In this document: in pieces, positions 8,545 to 16,241 of the stretch
Layout of the letters: every line of letters begins with the position of its first letter
Numbering within the stretch: position 1 is the stretch's first letter
Position numbers and translations under genes: made by a program
The notes under the pieces: generated by a model
Told to the model about the DNA's origin: nothing
The model's database searches: none
What the model saw: the letters and a program-made list of their open reading frames with translations, nothing else
Assembly: GCF_900100945.1 (NCBI RefSeq)
Contig: NZ_FNCG01000012.1
Span: 124,001 to 188,000, forward strand
Direction: 5' to 3'
DNA length: 64,000 bases
Source of the DNA: Mucilaginibacter gossypii
GTDB taxonomy: Bacteria; Bacteroidota; Bacteroidia; Sphingobacteriales; Sphingobacteriaceae

Positions 8545-8751
8545 ATGAAAAATAAAAGAAACGATAGCAGGCCTGTACCGCCGGAAGCTCCCTCGGTGCC
8601 GCCACAACCGGAAGTAAAACCTTCTGCTGAACCCGTAGCGCCCGTCTCCCCGGCCGAAGCTCCTGCTACAAAGCGCCAAGAACTGCCTCAGGAACCATCG
8701 CCCTATGATTTTCCCCCTCCTGGAGAAGGCCTTTTTCCGGAACTATTTTGA
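8545..8751 (+). CDS. Small proline- and glutamate-rich protein
   Basis: A 68-residue frame that is about one third proline (PVPPEAPSVPPQPEVKP...). It has a basic N-terminus and no signal peptide or membrane segment, so it is probably disordered. It lies 21 bases ahead of the nitroreductase gene on the same strand and could be co-transcribed. Proline-rich frames also arise by chance in GC-rich DNA, so its reality is uncertain. No function is proposed. Confidence 0.45.
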   Translation: MKNKRNDSRPVPPEAPSVPPQPEVKPSAEPVAPVSPAEAPATKRQELPQEPSPYDFPPPGEGLFPELF

Positions 8752-8772
8752 AAAAGTTTGAACCCAGCGATC

Positions 8773-9396
8773 ATGAAGATAGCAACAGACAACGAAACCT
8801 TGAAAACGATCTTTAAAAGAAGAGCGGTGCGGCAATATCTGCAGGATATGCCCGATGATGATATCCTGGAAAAGGTAATAGATGCCGGACGAATGGCCCC
8901 TTCTGCCATGAACGGGCAACCCTGGAAGTTCTATATCGTGACCCACAGGGATACCATCACATCATTTTCTAAGGCGATTGGCAAGGTTGCGTTAAAAGCA
9001 GTTGCACATGCTGCGGTTAAACATCCAGTGAAAACGCTCAAAACACTGTTGCATTTTTCACCAGGGCCTATTGGCCTGGAATCCGACGATCCGATCTTTC
9101 ATGGCGCGCCGGTCGTTGTATTTATCACCTCGCCCAAAGGGAATGAATGGGCGGGCCTGGATATCGGTATGTGTGCGCAAAACATGATGCTGGCCGCCAA
9201 ATCGCTGGGCCTGGATAGCTGCCCTGTAGGGTTTGGTAAATACATTGAACAAACACCGGTTTATCATAAGCTTGGGATACCATCCGCAGAAGAAGTTGAG
9301 TTGGCGATCATTTTCGGTTACGGCAATGAAAAACCCGATCCGCACCCGCGGGCGAAAAATAATGCCATCTTTATTGACCGGATGGAATGCTGCTGA
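8773..9396 (+). CDS. Nitroreductase family protein
   Basis: A 207-residue FMN-dependent nitroreductase-like oxidoreductase. RRAVRQY near residue 18 and APSAMNGQPWKF near residue 45 form the FMN-phosphate site. The middle part has the GLDIGMCAQNMMLAAKSLGL helix, and LGIPSAEEVELAIIFGYG is the usual C-terminal strand. An in-frame TTG at 8758 would add five residues; the ATG gives the standard start just ahead of the first helix. Substrates in the family range from nitroaromatics to quinones and cannot be inferred. It follows the proline-rich frame and precedes a non-coding gap. Confidence 0.85.
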   Translation: MKIATDNETLKTIFKRRAVRQYLQDMPDDDILEKVIDAGRMAPSAMNGQPWKFYIVTHRDTITSFSKAIGKVALKAVAHAAVKHPVKTLKTLLHFSPGPIGLESDDPIFHGAPVVVFITSPKGNEWAGLDIGMCAQNMMLAAKSLGLDSCPVGFGKYIEQTPVYHKLGIPSAEEVELAIIFGYGNEKPDPHPRAKNNAIFIDRMECC

Positions 9397-9852
9397 GGCC
9401 CCGGTTATCAGGCGGGTAACGTATACCTTTCCAATATTGCATTAAATATATCGCTTCGTGACGCAATAGCGTTGAGCCCTGCATTCTCTATAATTTCCGC
9501 GCACAGCGTAATACAGTTACTTAATTGCATGATGGAGGCCGTTTTTTGACCGGGGATTTTCAGCGGCCTTTGAACGCCATCAGTTACCGCTTTGCGGATA
9601 CTTTTTCAGTATATGCCGAACCAGGCTATTTCGCGTTAAAAGGTCATTATAAAAGGGAAGCGATATCGGAACGTATCCTTATTTTACGTTGTCCATACGT
9701 TACAGCGTGGATCTCTGACGTTATGCCGCTCTTCAAAATTGTGATCAGGGTCATAAGGATTCATGACTAAAGACATGGGCGTTTTCGCTGCTTCCTGTAT
9801 CTTTATCTTATACAAAAGAAGGTTTAATCAACAATAATTTAGATTGATAGTT
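9397..9852. other. Intergenic region, possible decayed coding sequence
   Basis: No gene I can support. One plus-strand frame (9525-9770) contains GYFALKGHYKREAISERI and reads somewhat like protein, but starts and ends without family signals. In an island with several decayed genes it may be another remnant. No terminator or promoter was recognised. Confidence 0.25.
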
Positions 9853-10602
9853 ATGAACAATTTAGCAAACAAGGTGGCTATTGTTACTGGCGCCGGTTCA
9901 GGAATTGGCAAGGCAATCGCCGTTTTGTACGCCTCGGAGGGCGCTAAAGTTGTGGTTTCCGATATCGATGAAAAAGGAGGAAAGGAAACACTTGCAACGA
10001 TCAAAGCAAAAGGCGGAGATGCCATTTTTGTTAAAGCGGATACCTCTGTTCCGGATGAGCATAAAAAGCTGGTTGAACAAACTGTCCAGCAATTCGGTGG
10101 CCTTCATATCGCGGTTAACAACGCCGGGATCGGCGGTCCGTTAAATACTGTTAGTGAGTATCCGCTCGATGGCTGGGACAAAGTTATTTCAATTAACTTA
10201 TCCGGCGTCTTTTATGGGATGCACTACCAGATCCCGGCCATGGCCCATTCTGGGGGAGGAAGCATTGTGAATATGGCTTCTATTTTGGGCAAGGTAGGTA
10301 CCAAAAGTTCGCCGGCTTATGTGGCCGCTAAACATGGCGTGATCGGCTTAACAGAGGCCGCAGCATTGGAATACGCTGATCAGGGAATACGCATCAATGC
10401 TGTTGGTCCGGGCTATATTCAAACCCCGTTGCTCGATGTCCTGGACGATACAACCATCAACCTGCTTAAGGGATTGCACCCGATGGGCCGGCTGGGTAAG
10501 CCTGAAGAAGTGGCCGAACTGGCGCTTTGGCTTAATTCTGACAAAGCGTCCTTCGTTACCGGGTCTTACTATAATGTCGACGGAGGTTATTTAGCGCAAT
10601 GA
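9853..10602 (+). CDS. SDR family oxidoreductase, classical type
   Basis: A 249-residue short-chain dehydrogenase/reductase. It has the TGAGSGIG dinucleotide-binding motif near residue 12, the acidic residue after strand 2 (SDID) that favours NAD over NADP, NNAG near residue 90, the catalytic Ser region (ASILGK), YVAAK as the Tyr-x-x-x-Lys pair, and a PGYIQTP loop. An upstream in-frame TTG at 9844 exists, but the ATG gives the normal start. The substrate is unknown. It is followed after 20 bases by the flippase-like gene. Confidence 0.9.
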   Translation: MNNLANKVAIVTGAGSGIGKAIAVLYASEGAKVVVSDIDEKGGKETLATIKAKGGDAIFVKADTSVPDEHKKLVEQTVQQFGGLHIAVNNAGIGGPLNTVSEYPLDGWDKVISINLSGVFYGMHYQIPAMAHSGGGSIVNMASILGKVGTKSSPAYVAAKHGVIGLTEAAALEYADQGIRINAVGPGYIQTPLLDVLDDTTINLLKGLHPMGRLGKPEEVAELALWLNSDKASFVTGSYYNVDGGYLAQ

Positions 10603-10622
10603 TCTGATCAGATAAAACGATC

Positions 10623-11627
10623 ATGGCTGGCCCGAAAAAACAACAACTGTTCAGCCCTGCGCGTATCTTGTTTTACACGCTGTCCGTCGTGGTATTTTAT
10701 CTTGTCATTCATTATATCGGTAAGCTGAGGGACATTCGCACGCTATTGCTGCAGATGAGCATGGTCTGGCTTTTGCTGGCCCTGGCGGCTCAACTAACAA
10801 CATATCTGTTCAATGTACTGATTCTCCGCACACTTCTGAACGGTCAAACCGGGGACGCTGATATTCTGACCCTATTTAAGCTGTCAGTAGTGATCATGTT
10901 TGTTAACCAGGCGTTACCGACAGGGGGAATAAGCGGCAATAGCTACATATTCGGCCAGCTGGTCAAAAGAAAGGTTCCGGCATTGGCCGCATTTAAGGCC
11001 CTGGTCCTGGAGTCTATTTGCTATTATATGGCTATTTTGGTGCTGTTAGCTGCTTTTTATGGCTGGTACGCCTTTCATACCGTAAGAGTAAACCGTGTTA
11101 TCAGTTATACGGTGGGCACCGGGATTGTATTTTTTACAGCGTTGAGCATACTGATGCTTATCGTCGCCGACAGGCGAGCACTCTCTTTTATCTTCCGGAA
11201 ACTGAAACGGTATAAATGGCTTAGGCGGCATATTGCAAAAGCCAGTCTTTTGTCTTCAAGAAAAGGCGAACAAACCAACTGGCGGGCCTTATTCAAAAAC
11301 AACGGCTCTGTCACCACTGCGGTCATGCTACAAATGGCTATCCTCACATTTGATGCCCTAACCGTCTTTGCAATCCTGCAGGGCTTTCATGTAACACTTG
11401 AGGGCTCCAAAATTATGCTCGGGTTACTTTTGACCCTGGTTATCGGTTCATTACCCATTTCGCCAGGTGCGCTAATCGCTTACGAAAGCGCGATGACCTT
11501 CTTTTTTACGCTGCTGGGGGTACCGGTACACGCAGCGCTGGTCTTAACCCTGCTTTTTCGCTTTTTCACGTTCTGGCTGCCTATCCCGGTGGGGCTGTTC
11601 CTTTACCGGGACCTCCAACGCGGCTAA
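10623..11627 (+). CDS. Flippase-like integral membrane protein (LPG synthase TM-region family)
   Basis: A 334-residue polytopic membrane protein with about eight hydrophobic segments. The pattern, with NQALPTGGISGNSYIFGQL after the second pair of helices and PGALIAYESAM near the C-terminus, matches the lysylphosphatidylglycerol-synthase transmembrane family (UPF0104, AglD-like). There is no soluble synthetase domain, so lipid flipping or transport is more likely than lysyl transfer. With cdsA and a CDP-alcohol phosphatidyltransferase gene nearby, a role in phospholipid handling under stress is plausible but inferred. Confidence 0.75.
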   Translation: MAGPKKQQLFSPARILFYTLSVVVFYLVIHYIGKLRDIRTLLLQMSMVWLLLALAAQLTTYLFNVLILRTLLNGQTGDADILTLFKLSVVIMFVNQALPTGGISGNSYIFGQLVKRKVPALAAFKALVLESICYYMAILVLLAAFYGWYAFHTVRVNRVISYTVGTGIVFFTALSILMLIVADRRALSFIFRKLKRYKWLRRHIAKASLLSSRKGEQTNWRALFKNNGSVTTAVMLQMAILTFDALTVFAILQGFHVTLEGSKIMLGLLLTLVIGSLPISPGALIAYESAMTFFFTLLGVPVHAALVLTLLFRFFTFWLPIPVGLFLYRDLQRG

Positions 11628-11722
11628 ACCTGGCCCAGGATCATATTCCAATGTGCGCTCCGTCATTTACCAGCCACTCAACAATTGGTATTTTGCAGTA
11701 GTCATTAGTTGATATACTATTT

Positions 11723-12583
11723 ATGAAAAGCATACTTGTATTGACAGACCTTTCAAAAAACGCTGCGCACGCGGCCGAATCTGCGGCCTGGCTCGCCGAT
11801 CAACTGCATGCCGGGCTGGTGTTATGGCATTGTGAACCGAAGATTCCGGTCATGCCGGGCTACGCCGGGGGAGCCATGATCGCCCGCGCAATACTTGGAC
11901 CCGATGAGGGCAAAGAAGCCGTTCACGATGCTTTATCGAAACTGAAAGACCATATTTCCGGCACGGGCGGCAAATATAAACCACAGCTCAGTGCCCGTTA
12001 CTGTGAAGGTAGCCTTCAGGAAGAACTGCGGAAGGAAATTGCCGGACAAGCATTTGAGATGATAGTGATAGGTGCCTCCACCGATTGTGCGGCCGATCAT
12101 GTTTTTTTTGGTAGTGATACCTGGAAGGTTATAGAAACGGCAAATTGCCCGGTACTCGTCGTGCCACCGAAAGCTGGCCTGGACCAGCTATCTAAAATCG
12201 TTTTTGCCACCGATTTTGAACCTGAGGACTTGAAGGCGATCCTTTACCTGGAGGAATTAAGCAAAACCCTGGATTTCCAAAGTGAGATCGTTCACGTTAC
12301 CCTGAACGGTGAGAACGATGTAGGAAAGATCGAAAAGGAAAATGCGTTCAGCCGTCAGTTGGTGGAGCTAAAACGCCCTGTTTCCATTAAAGAGATCAGG
12401 GGAAAGGAAGTGGTCGTTCGTTTGAATCGGCTCTGCGTGCAAACCCGCGCGGATCTGCTGGGCATGACCCATCATCAGTACACTTTTTTTAAACGGCTGT
12501 TCAGTGACAGCGTAGCGAAAAAAGAACTCGCACATCAGAAGATACCGTTGTTGGTGTTCCCGGTTTATCAAAAAAAATCATGA
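11723..12583 (+). CDS. Universal stress protein, tandem two-domain
   Basis: A 286-residue protein with two Usp-like halves (about 1-145 and 150-286). The first opens KSILVLTDLSKNAAHAAE and closes GSDTWKVIETANCPVLVVPP. The second opens KIVFATDFEPEDLKAILYLE and is more degenerate at its end (FPVYQKKS). In the first half the G-2x-G-9x-G(S/T) site lacks its second glycine (GASTDCAADHVFFGSD), so ATP binding is doubtful. It resembles the USP on the other strand at 14451-15356, a likely paralogue. It sits alone between the flippase-like gene and cdsA. Confidence 0.88.
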   Translation: MKSILVLTDLSKNAAHAAESAAWLADQLHAGLVLWHCEPKIPVMPGYAGGAMIARAILGPDEGKEAVHDALSKLKDHISGTGGKYKPQLSARYCEGSLQEELRKEIAGQAFEMIVIGASTDCAADHVFFGSDTWKVIETANCPVLVVPPKAGLDQLSKIVFATDFEPEDLKAILYLEELSKTLDFQSEIVHVTLNGENDVGKIEKENAFSRQLVELKRPVSIKEIRGKEVVVRLNRLCVQTRADLLGMTHHQYTFFKRLFSDSVAKKELAHQKIPLLVFPVYQKKS

Positions 12584-12684
12584 TCGTCATTGTATTTGGA
12601 CTTTTTTCTATAAAAAACCGCTGAAGAATGCAGTCGGACACGGGAAAATACCCCTATTGATCTGTGCTGAAAATTCACTTCGCC

Positions 12685-13506
12685 ATGACAGAATTTAGCC
12701 GTCGTACCTTTACCGGCACAGGCCTGGTTATAGTAATCATGTCTGCCACTTGGTGTGGCCCTTATAGTTTTATGACGCTGTTGTTGCTGATCGACCTGCT
12801 CAGCCTCATGGAATTTTACCGCCTGCTGGAAATACCTGGTGCAAAGACTTCGAAGATAGGCGCCGCTTTGTTGTCTATGGTCCTGATGCTTTCAGGCTTT
12901 GGCGCCATAACCCATTTAACCAGTTGGAAATGGACGCTCATGGTGATACCCGTCGCTTTCAGCATTTTTGTCGCAGCGCTTTACCGCCACACCAAAAAGC
13001 CTTTCCAGGGGTTGGCCATTACCTTTTTAGGTGTCATTATAATCACGTTACCCCTTTGTTGCTTCGCCGCGATTCCATTTTTAGCCAGGCCGCACGGCAG
13101 CTACCATTTCGCGCTGCCCGCGGGTTGTTTTTTGTTGTTATGGGCTAATGATACAGCAGCCTACCTGTCCGGACGCTGGCTGGGCAGGCATCCGCTGTTT
13201 TTGCGGATATCTCCAAAAAAAACCTGGGAGGGCAGTGTGGGTGGCCTGGCCGCGGCCTTAACCGTAGCATGTGTGCTTGCTCAGTTTTTCACGCTTTTAA
13301 GTCCAACGGAATTAGCTATATTGTCGGTCACGATCGTCATCACCGGCACTTTTGGCGACCTTGTTAAATCGCTGCTTAAACGAAGCCTGGATATCAAAGA
13401 TTCCGGTACGATCCTGCCGGGCCATGGCGGGATGCTGGACCGGTTCGACAGCCTGTTAGGTTCGGCACCATTTATTTTTGCTTATTTAATCTTGTTGGCA
13501 TGGTGA
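12685..13506 (+). CDS. cdsA: Phosphatidate cytidylyltransferase
   Basis: A 273-residue membrane enzyme that makes CDP-diacylglycerol from CTP and phosphatidate. The C-terminal CDS signature is intact: SLLKRSLDIKDSGTILPGH then GGMLDRFDS, with the metal-binding aspartates. There are about seven hydrophobic segments. A GTG at 12664 would add seven residues; I chose the ATG. The last bases overlap the start of the CDP-alcohol phosphatidyltransferase by 7 bases, so the two form a unit that both makes and uses CDP-diacylglycerol. It may be a second copy alongside a housekeeping cdsA elsewhere, which is inferred from its island setting. Confidence 0.88.
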   Translation: MTEFSRRTFTGTGLVIVIMSATWCGPYSFMTLLLLIDLLSLMEFYRLLEIPGAKTSKIGAALLSMVLMLSGFGAITHLTSWKWTLMVIPVAFSIFVAALYRHTKKPFQGLAITFLGVIIITLPLCCFAAIPFLARPHGSYHFALPAGCFLLLWANDTAAYLSGRWLGRHPLFLRISPKKTWEGSVGGLAAALTVACVLAQFFTLLSPTELAILSVTIVITGTFGDLVKSLLKRSLDIKDSGTILPGHGGMLDRFDSLLGSAPFIFAYLILLAW

Positions 13507-14092
13507 GCAGCAAAGTCTACCGGGTGGTTAACCTGATCACTTTTTACCGACTGGTTGCCGCACCGCTGTTGTTGTTCTTGCTCCTGACAGGACAGTTCAC
13601 TGTTTTTAAATGGTTGTTGGCCCTGAGCTTTTTTACAGATGCCATCGATGGCTGGCTGGCCCGCAGTTTTAAAGTGATTAGCCTGCTGGGAGCGCGCATC
13701 GATTCAGTTGCCGACGACCTGACCATACTGGTGGCGATCCTGGGTATCCTCCTGTATCGGCCCGGCTTTTTGCGCGGCGAATGGCTACTGGTTGGGGGCA
13801 TGACCCGCTCTATGCTATGCAGAACTGCATGGCACTGATCCGTTATGGTAAACTGACCAGTTTTCATACTTACGCTGCAAAGGTCGCCTCTGTACTGCAG
13901 GGGGTATTCCTGGTTCTGGTCTTTTTCCTGCCCGAACCTGTGCCGTTCCTGTTTTACCTCACCGCCGGCTTAACTATCATTGACCTCGCCGAAGAAATCC
14001 TGCTCGTATTGATACTGCCGCAATGGCAAGCTAATGTCAAAGGCCTATACTGGATGCTCAGGCAGATTAAAAAGCGCGGCTCTGGAAGATAA
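13500..14092 (+). pseudogene. Frameshifted CDP-alcohol phosphatidyltransferase
   Basis: The first frame (112 codons) carries the family signature: DAIDGWLAR, then GARIDSVAD, i.e. D-x2-D-G-x2-A-R-x-G-x3-D-x3-D, the CDP-alcohol site. It stops shortly after EWLLVGG. A second frame picks up at once (HDPLYAMQNCMALIRYGKL onward) and ends at 14092, supplying the missing transmembrane half. One lost base near the G5 run at 13794-13798 would explain it; the repaired product would be about 197 residues. The start overlaps the end of cdsA. Either the gene is newly inactivated or the sequence has a homopolymer error. Confidence 0.7.
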
Positions 14093-14198
14093 AATGGAAC
14101 ACGATGAAGATCAGGGCCAGGATCACGGCCACCAGGAGCAGGAAGGGATACGGATTTATGTCTCCATTTACTTTTCGTGTTTTCAATAAACGTTTCAT
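14067..14198 (-). CDS. Small single-pass membrane protein, 43 residues
   Basis: The frame reads MKRLLKTRKVNGDINP, then a long hydrophobic run (YPFLLLVAVILALIFIVFHF), then a short tail. It has a basic N-terminus followed by one transmembrane helix. It starts 12 bases after the SHOCT gene stop on the same strand, so it is probably the last gene of that operon. Its 3' end overlaps the 3' end of the phosphatidyltransferase gene by 26 bases on the opposite strand. The length is below normal gene-calling limits. The hydrophobic pattern and position support it, but there is no homology evidence. Confidence 0.5.
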   Translation of the reverse strand: MKRLLKTRKVNGDINPYPFLLLVAVILALIFIVFHFIFQSRAF

Positions 14199-14210
14199 GA
14201 CCGTTTTATA

Positions 14211-14432
14211 TCATTCATTTTCCAATATCTTCTTTCTTTCCCTGTATTCCTCTTCGGTTATTTCGCCCGAGGCAAAGCGCTTCTTCAGGATATCAAGGGG
14301 CGAATCCTTTCTTTTCCGTTGACCTGGAAGATCATAGGGCGTTGCAAATATCCCAAATAATATAACTAACCAAAGGAGCCACCATAACAAGTGCATTCCC
14401 CAAAAATGATAACCGTGATAAAAATAAAACAT
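14211..14432 (-). CDS. SHOCT-domain small membrane protein
   Basis: A 73-residue protein: a histidine/aromatic N-terminus, one or two closely packed hydrophobic segments (LLWWLLWLVILFGIF), a basic linker, then a C-terminal SHOCT motif (SPLDILKKRFASGEITEEEY). SHOCT domains are short oligomerisation modules, often at the end of membrane proteins. It lies 18 bases after the tandem USP and 12 bases before the 43-residue membrane protein, as part of one minus-strand operon. Confidence 0.8.
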   Translation of the reverse strand: MFYFYHGYHFWGMHLLWWLLWLVILFGIFATPYDLPGQRKRKDSPLDILKKRFASGEITEEEYRERKKILENE

Positions 14433-14450
14433 GGGTCGAAATTTTTTAAT

Positions 14451-15356
14451 TTATAGTAAAGGCGTTTTGCGTAAGTTCCGCGGCGGAGGCTGGTTGCCAG
14501 GTTGTCCGTCATATTTAAGACCGGGCGGAAAAACTAAAATTGCCAATTGCTGACCGGAGATCATTGCCTGTGATTCACTATGACCAAAGAACCTGGAAAT
14601 AAAGGAGTGTTGCCCATGGGTCATGGCTAAAATACTGGCGCCGTTTTTAATACAGTAATTCTGTAGCCCTTTATGGATGTCATCCGCTTGCACATGGTTA
14701 TAGTTGAGCCCGTGATGATCAAGGTATTTACGGAAGGCGACCTCGGCGCCGATATGGGTAACTACTTCTCCAGGTTGGATGATATGGACAATGTCAAGGC
14801 CAAAACTCATACGTGGCAACAGCTCTTGCAGGCAACTTATTGCGGCTATATCGGCGATGCCGAAGTCCGTGGCAAAAACAATTTTTCCAGAAAGGTTTAT
14901 AGCTGCATCAGGAGGAATGATCAGTACCGGTTTGCGGGCTTTCCGGATGACCGCCGTTGTGTCGCTGCCGCCGAGCAGATGCTCCAGTGCGTCGCCAGAC
15001 CTGCCACCCATGATCACCATTTCAATATCCGGCGCTGCAGTAAGTTCACCGATGACGTCGCCCAGGATTCCTTCGCCGTTTCTTTCCCCTATGTCCACAT
15101 GGAAGCCCCGTGTCATGACGGCAGTCTCCCTGAGTTTGTCGGCCTCTTGTATCAGGCGTTCTTTGCTGTCTTCAAAGAGCATCCCGGCTGTTTCGGTCAC
15201 ATAGGGGCCGCCGCCATTGCCCGGTATCAACGGGACATAAGGTAGGGTATGATATAAGAGGATGCCATCGCCCAGTTTGCGGGCCATATCCAGCGCTGCC
15301 ACTTCGGCATGAGCCGCATTAGCTGAAAAATCGGTGAGTACAAGCAACTTTTTCAT
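14451..15356 (-). CDS. Universal stress protein, tandem two-domain
   Basis: A 301-residue protein with two Usp domains. The first opens KLLVLTDFSANAAHAEVAAL and ends GSDTTAVIRKARKPVLIIPP. It holds GGRSGDALEHLLGGS, close to but one residue short of the canonical ATP-binding spacing. The second opens KIVFATDFGIADIAAISCLQ and ends with a proline-rich tail. Its start codon overlaps the stop of the preceding small gene (ATGA), so translation is coupled. It is similar in plan to the plus-strand tandem USP at 11.7 kb. Confidence 0.9.
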   Translation of the reverse strand: MKKLLVLTDFSANAAHAEVAALDMARKLGDGILLYHTLPYVPLIPGNGGGPYVTETAGMLFEDSKERLIQEADKLRETAVMTRGFHVDIGERNGEGILGDVIGELTAAPDIEMVIMGGRSGDALEHLLGGSDTTAVIRKARKPVLIIPPDAAINLSGKIVFATDFGIADIAAISCLQELLPRMSFGLDIVHIIQPGEVVTHIGAEVAFRKYLDHHGLNYNHVQADDIHKGLQNYCIKNGASILAMTHGQHSFISRFFGHSESQAMISGQQLAILVFPPGLKYDGQPGNQPPPRNLRKTPLL

Positions 15357-15520
15357 TTACATTTCTTTTTTAATGCGCGCCATAATTTTAGTGCTTCAGC
15401 TTGCAGTTTCCGCATCCTTTCCATGCATTGCGCCTGCTCGTCTTTTTCGCAGATCGGAAAATCCGTTTTTAGCAGATCCGCATCGGTTAGAGTAGTCGGC
15501 TTATTGCTTTTTTTGGCCAT
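15353..15520 (-). CDS. Small charged hypothetical protein heading the USP-SHOCT operon
   Basis: A 55-residue protein starting at MAKKSNKPTTLTDADLL. The frame is open further upstream, but the earlier residues look non-coding. It is rich in Lys and Glu, with three cysteines (FPICEKDEQAQCMERM and a final KKKCK), and a predicted helix in its second half. The last four bases overlap the USP start (ATGA). No family is recognised. A small regulatory or metal-binding role is possible but cannot be shown. Confidence 0.6.
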   Translation of the reverse strand: MAKKSNKPTTLTDADLLKTDFPICEKDEQAQCMERMRKLQAEALKLWRALKKKCK

Positions 15521-15675
15521 TATACTGAATTTGAAATCAAAGTTACCCGGCGGGCCGGTACCGAAGAATGACTGCCGACACTGCAATGCCTGATCTCAAG
15601 CACTTTAAATCGCCAAGGTGATGAATATCAATTACCGACATGACAACCATCATCGCTATCCCGCTACCATAAGGG

Positions 15676-15683
15676 TAGTTTTG
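15676..15683 (+). promoter_or_regulatory. Candidate -7 element ahead of the YciF-like gene
   Basis: TAGTTTTG matches TAnnTTTG exactly and sits 17 bases before the ATG, which would leave a leader of about 10 bases. The expected TTG about 20 bases upstream is not clear. It would drive the yciF-like, baeRF and perhaps hsp20 genes. Confidence 0.35.
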
Positions 15684-15699
15684 ACCCATAAACTTTGCA

Positions 15700-16221
15700 A
15701 TGGAAACGATGTCAACCACTTCCTCTCTCCGCCAACTCCTGTATGAGGATGTCAGCCGGATGATCAGTGCAGAAATGCTCTTGAAAAGCAGCGTACTCGG
15801 GTGGATAAACAAAGGTAACTCGGCCTCCCTGAAAATGCTGATGCTGGGCTATCAGGATCTTGTTGAAAAACATATCCGGCAATTGGGAGCATTCCGCCGG
15901 GAAGAACAGATCACCGCCTGCATACCGGGCAACGGTGTAATGAGCGCTTTTATCGCGGATGTGGATGACAGGCTTTCCGCATGTACCCGCCCCGAGGTAA
16001 GAGATGTTTGCCTGCTGTCGGCCATACAAAGCATTAATCATTTCAAGATCAGTGTTTATGGTACGATGGCTGCGTTTGCCGGGGCTGTCAGACTGGAAAA
16101 GGCCGGCCTGATGTTTCACCAGGCGGAGCTGGATGAGAAAGAAATTGACGAGCGGCTTTCATACCTGGCCGAACATGAACTAAATCGGAAGGCTATGTCG
16201 CCGGCCGCAGCGACCGAATAG
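15700..16221 (+). CDS. YciE/YciF-like (DUF892) ferritin-fold protein
   Basis: A 173-residue all-helical protein. The layout RQLLYEDVSRMISAEMLL, then LGYQDLVEKHIRQLGAF, then the block AIQSINHFKISVYGTMAAFA, then ELDEKEIDERLSYLAE follows the four-helix DUF892 family. In YciF the third block carries EHYE metal ligands. Here it reads NHFK, so two acidic ligands are missing and iron binding is unlikely. DUF892 proteins are induced by osmotic and stationary-phase stress. It is followed after 20 bases by the BaeRF gene in what looks like a stress operon. The family call is by pattern. Confidence 0.6.
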   Translation: METMSTTSSLRQLLYEDVSRMISAEMLLKSSVLGWINKGNSASLKMLMLGYQDLVEKHIRQLGAFRREEQITACIPGNGVMSAFIADVDDRLSACTRPEVRDVCLLSAIQSINHFKISVYGTMAAFAGAVRLEKAGLMFHQAELDEKEIDERLSYLAEHELNRKAMSPAAATE

Positions 16222-16241
16222 GATATTAAGAAAAAAGAACC

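Noticed and set aside
9525..9770. Plus-strand frame of 81 codons in the gap after the nitroreductase gene
   Set aside because: It reads partly like protein but has no family likeness; kept only as a possible remnant.
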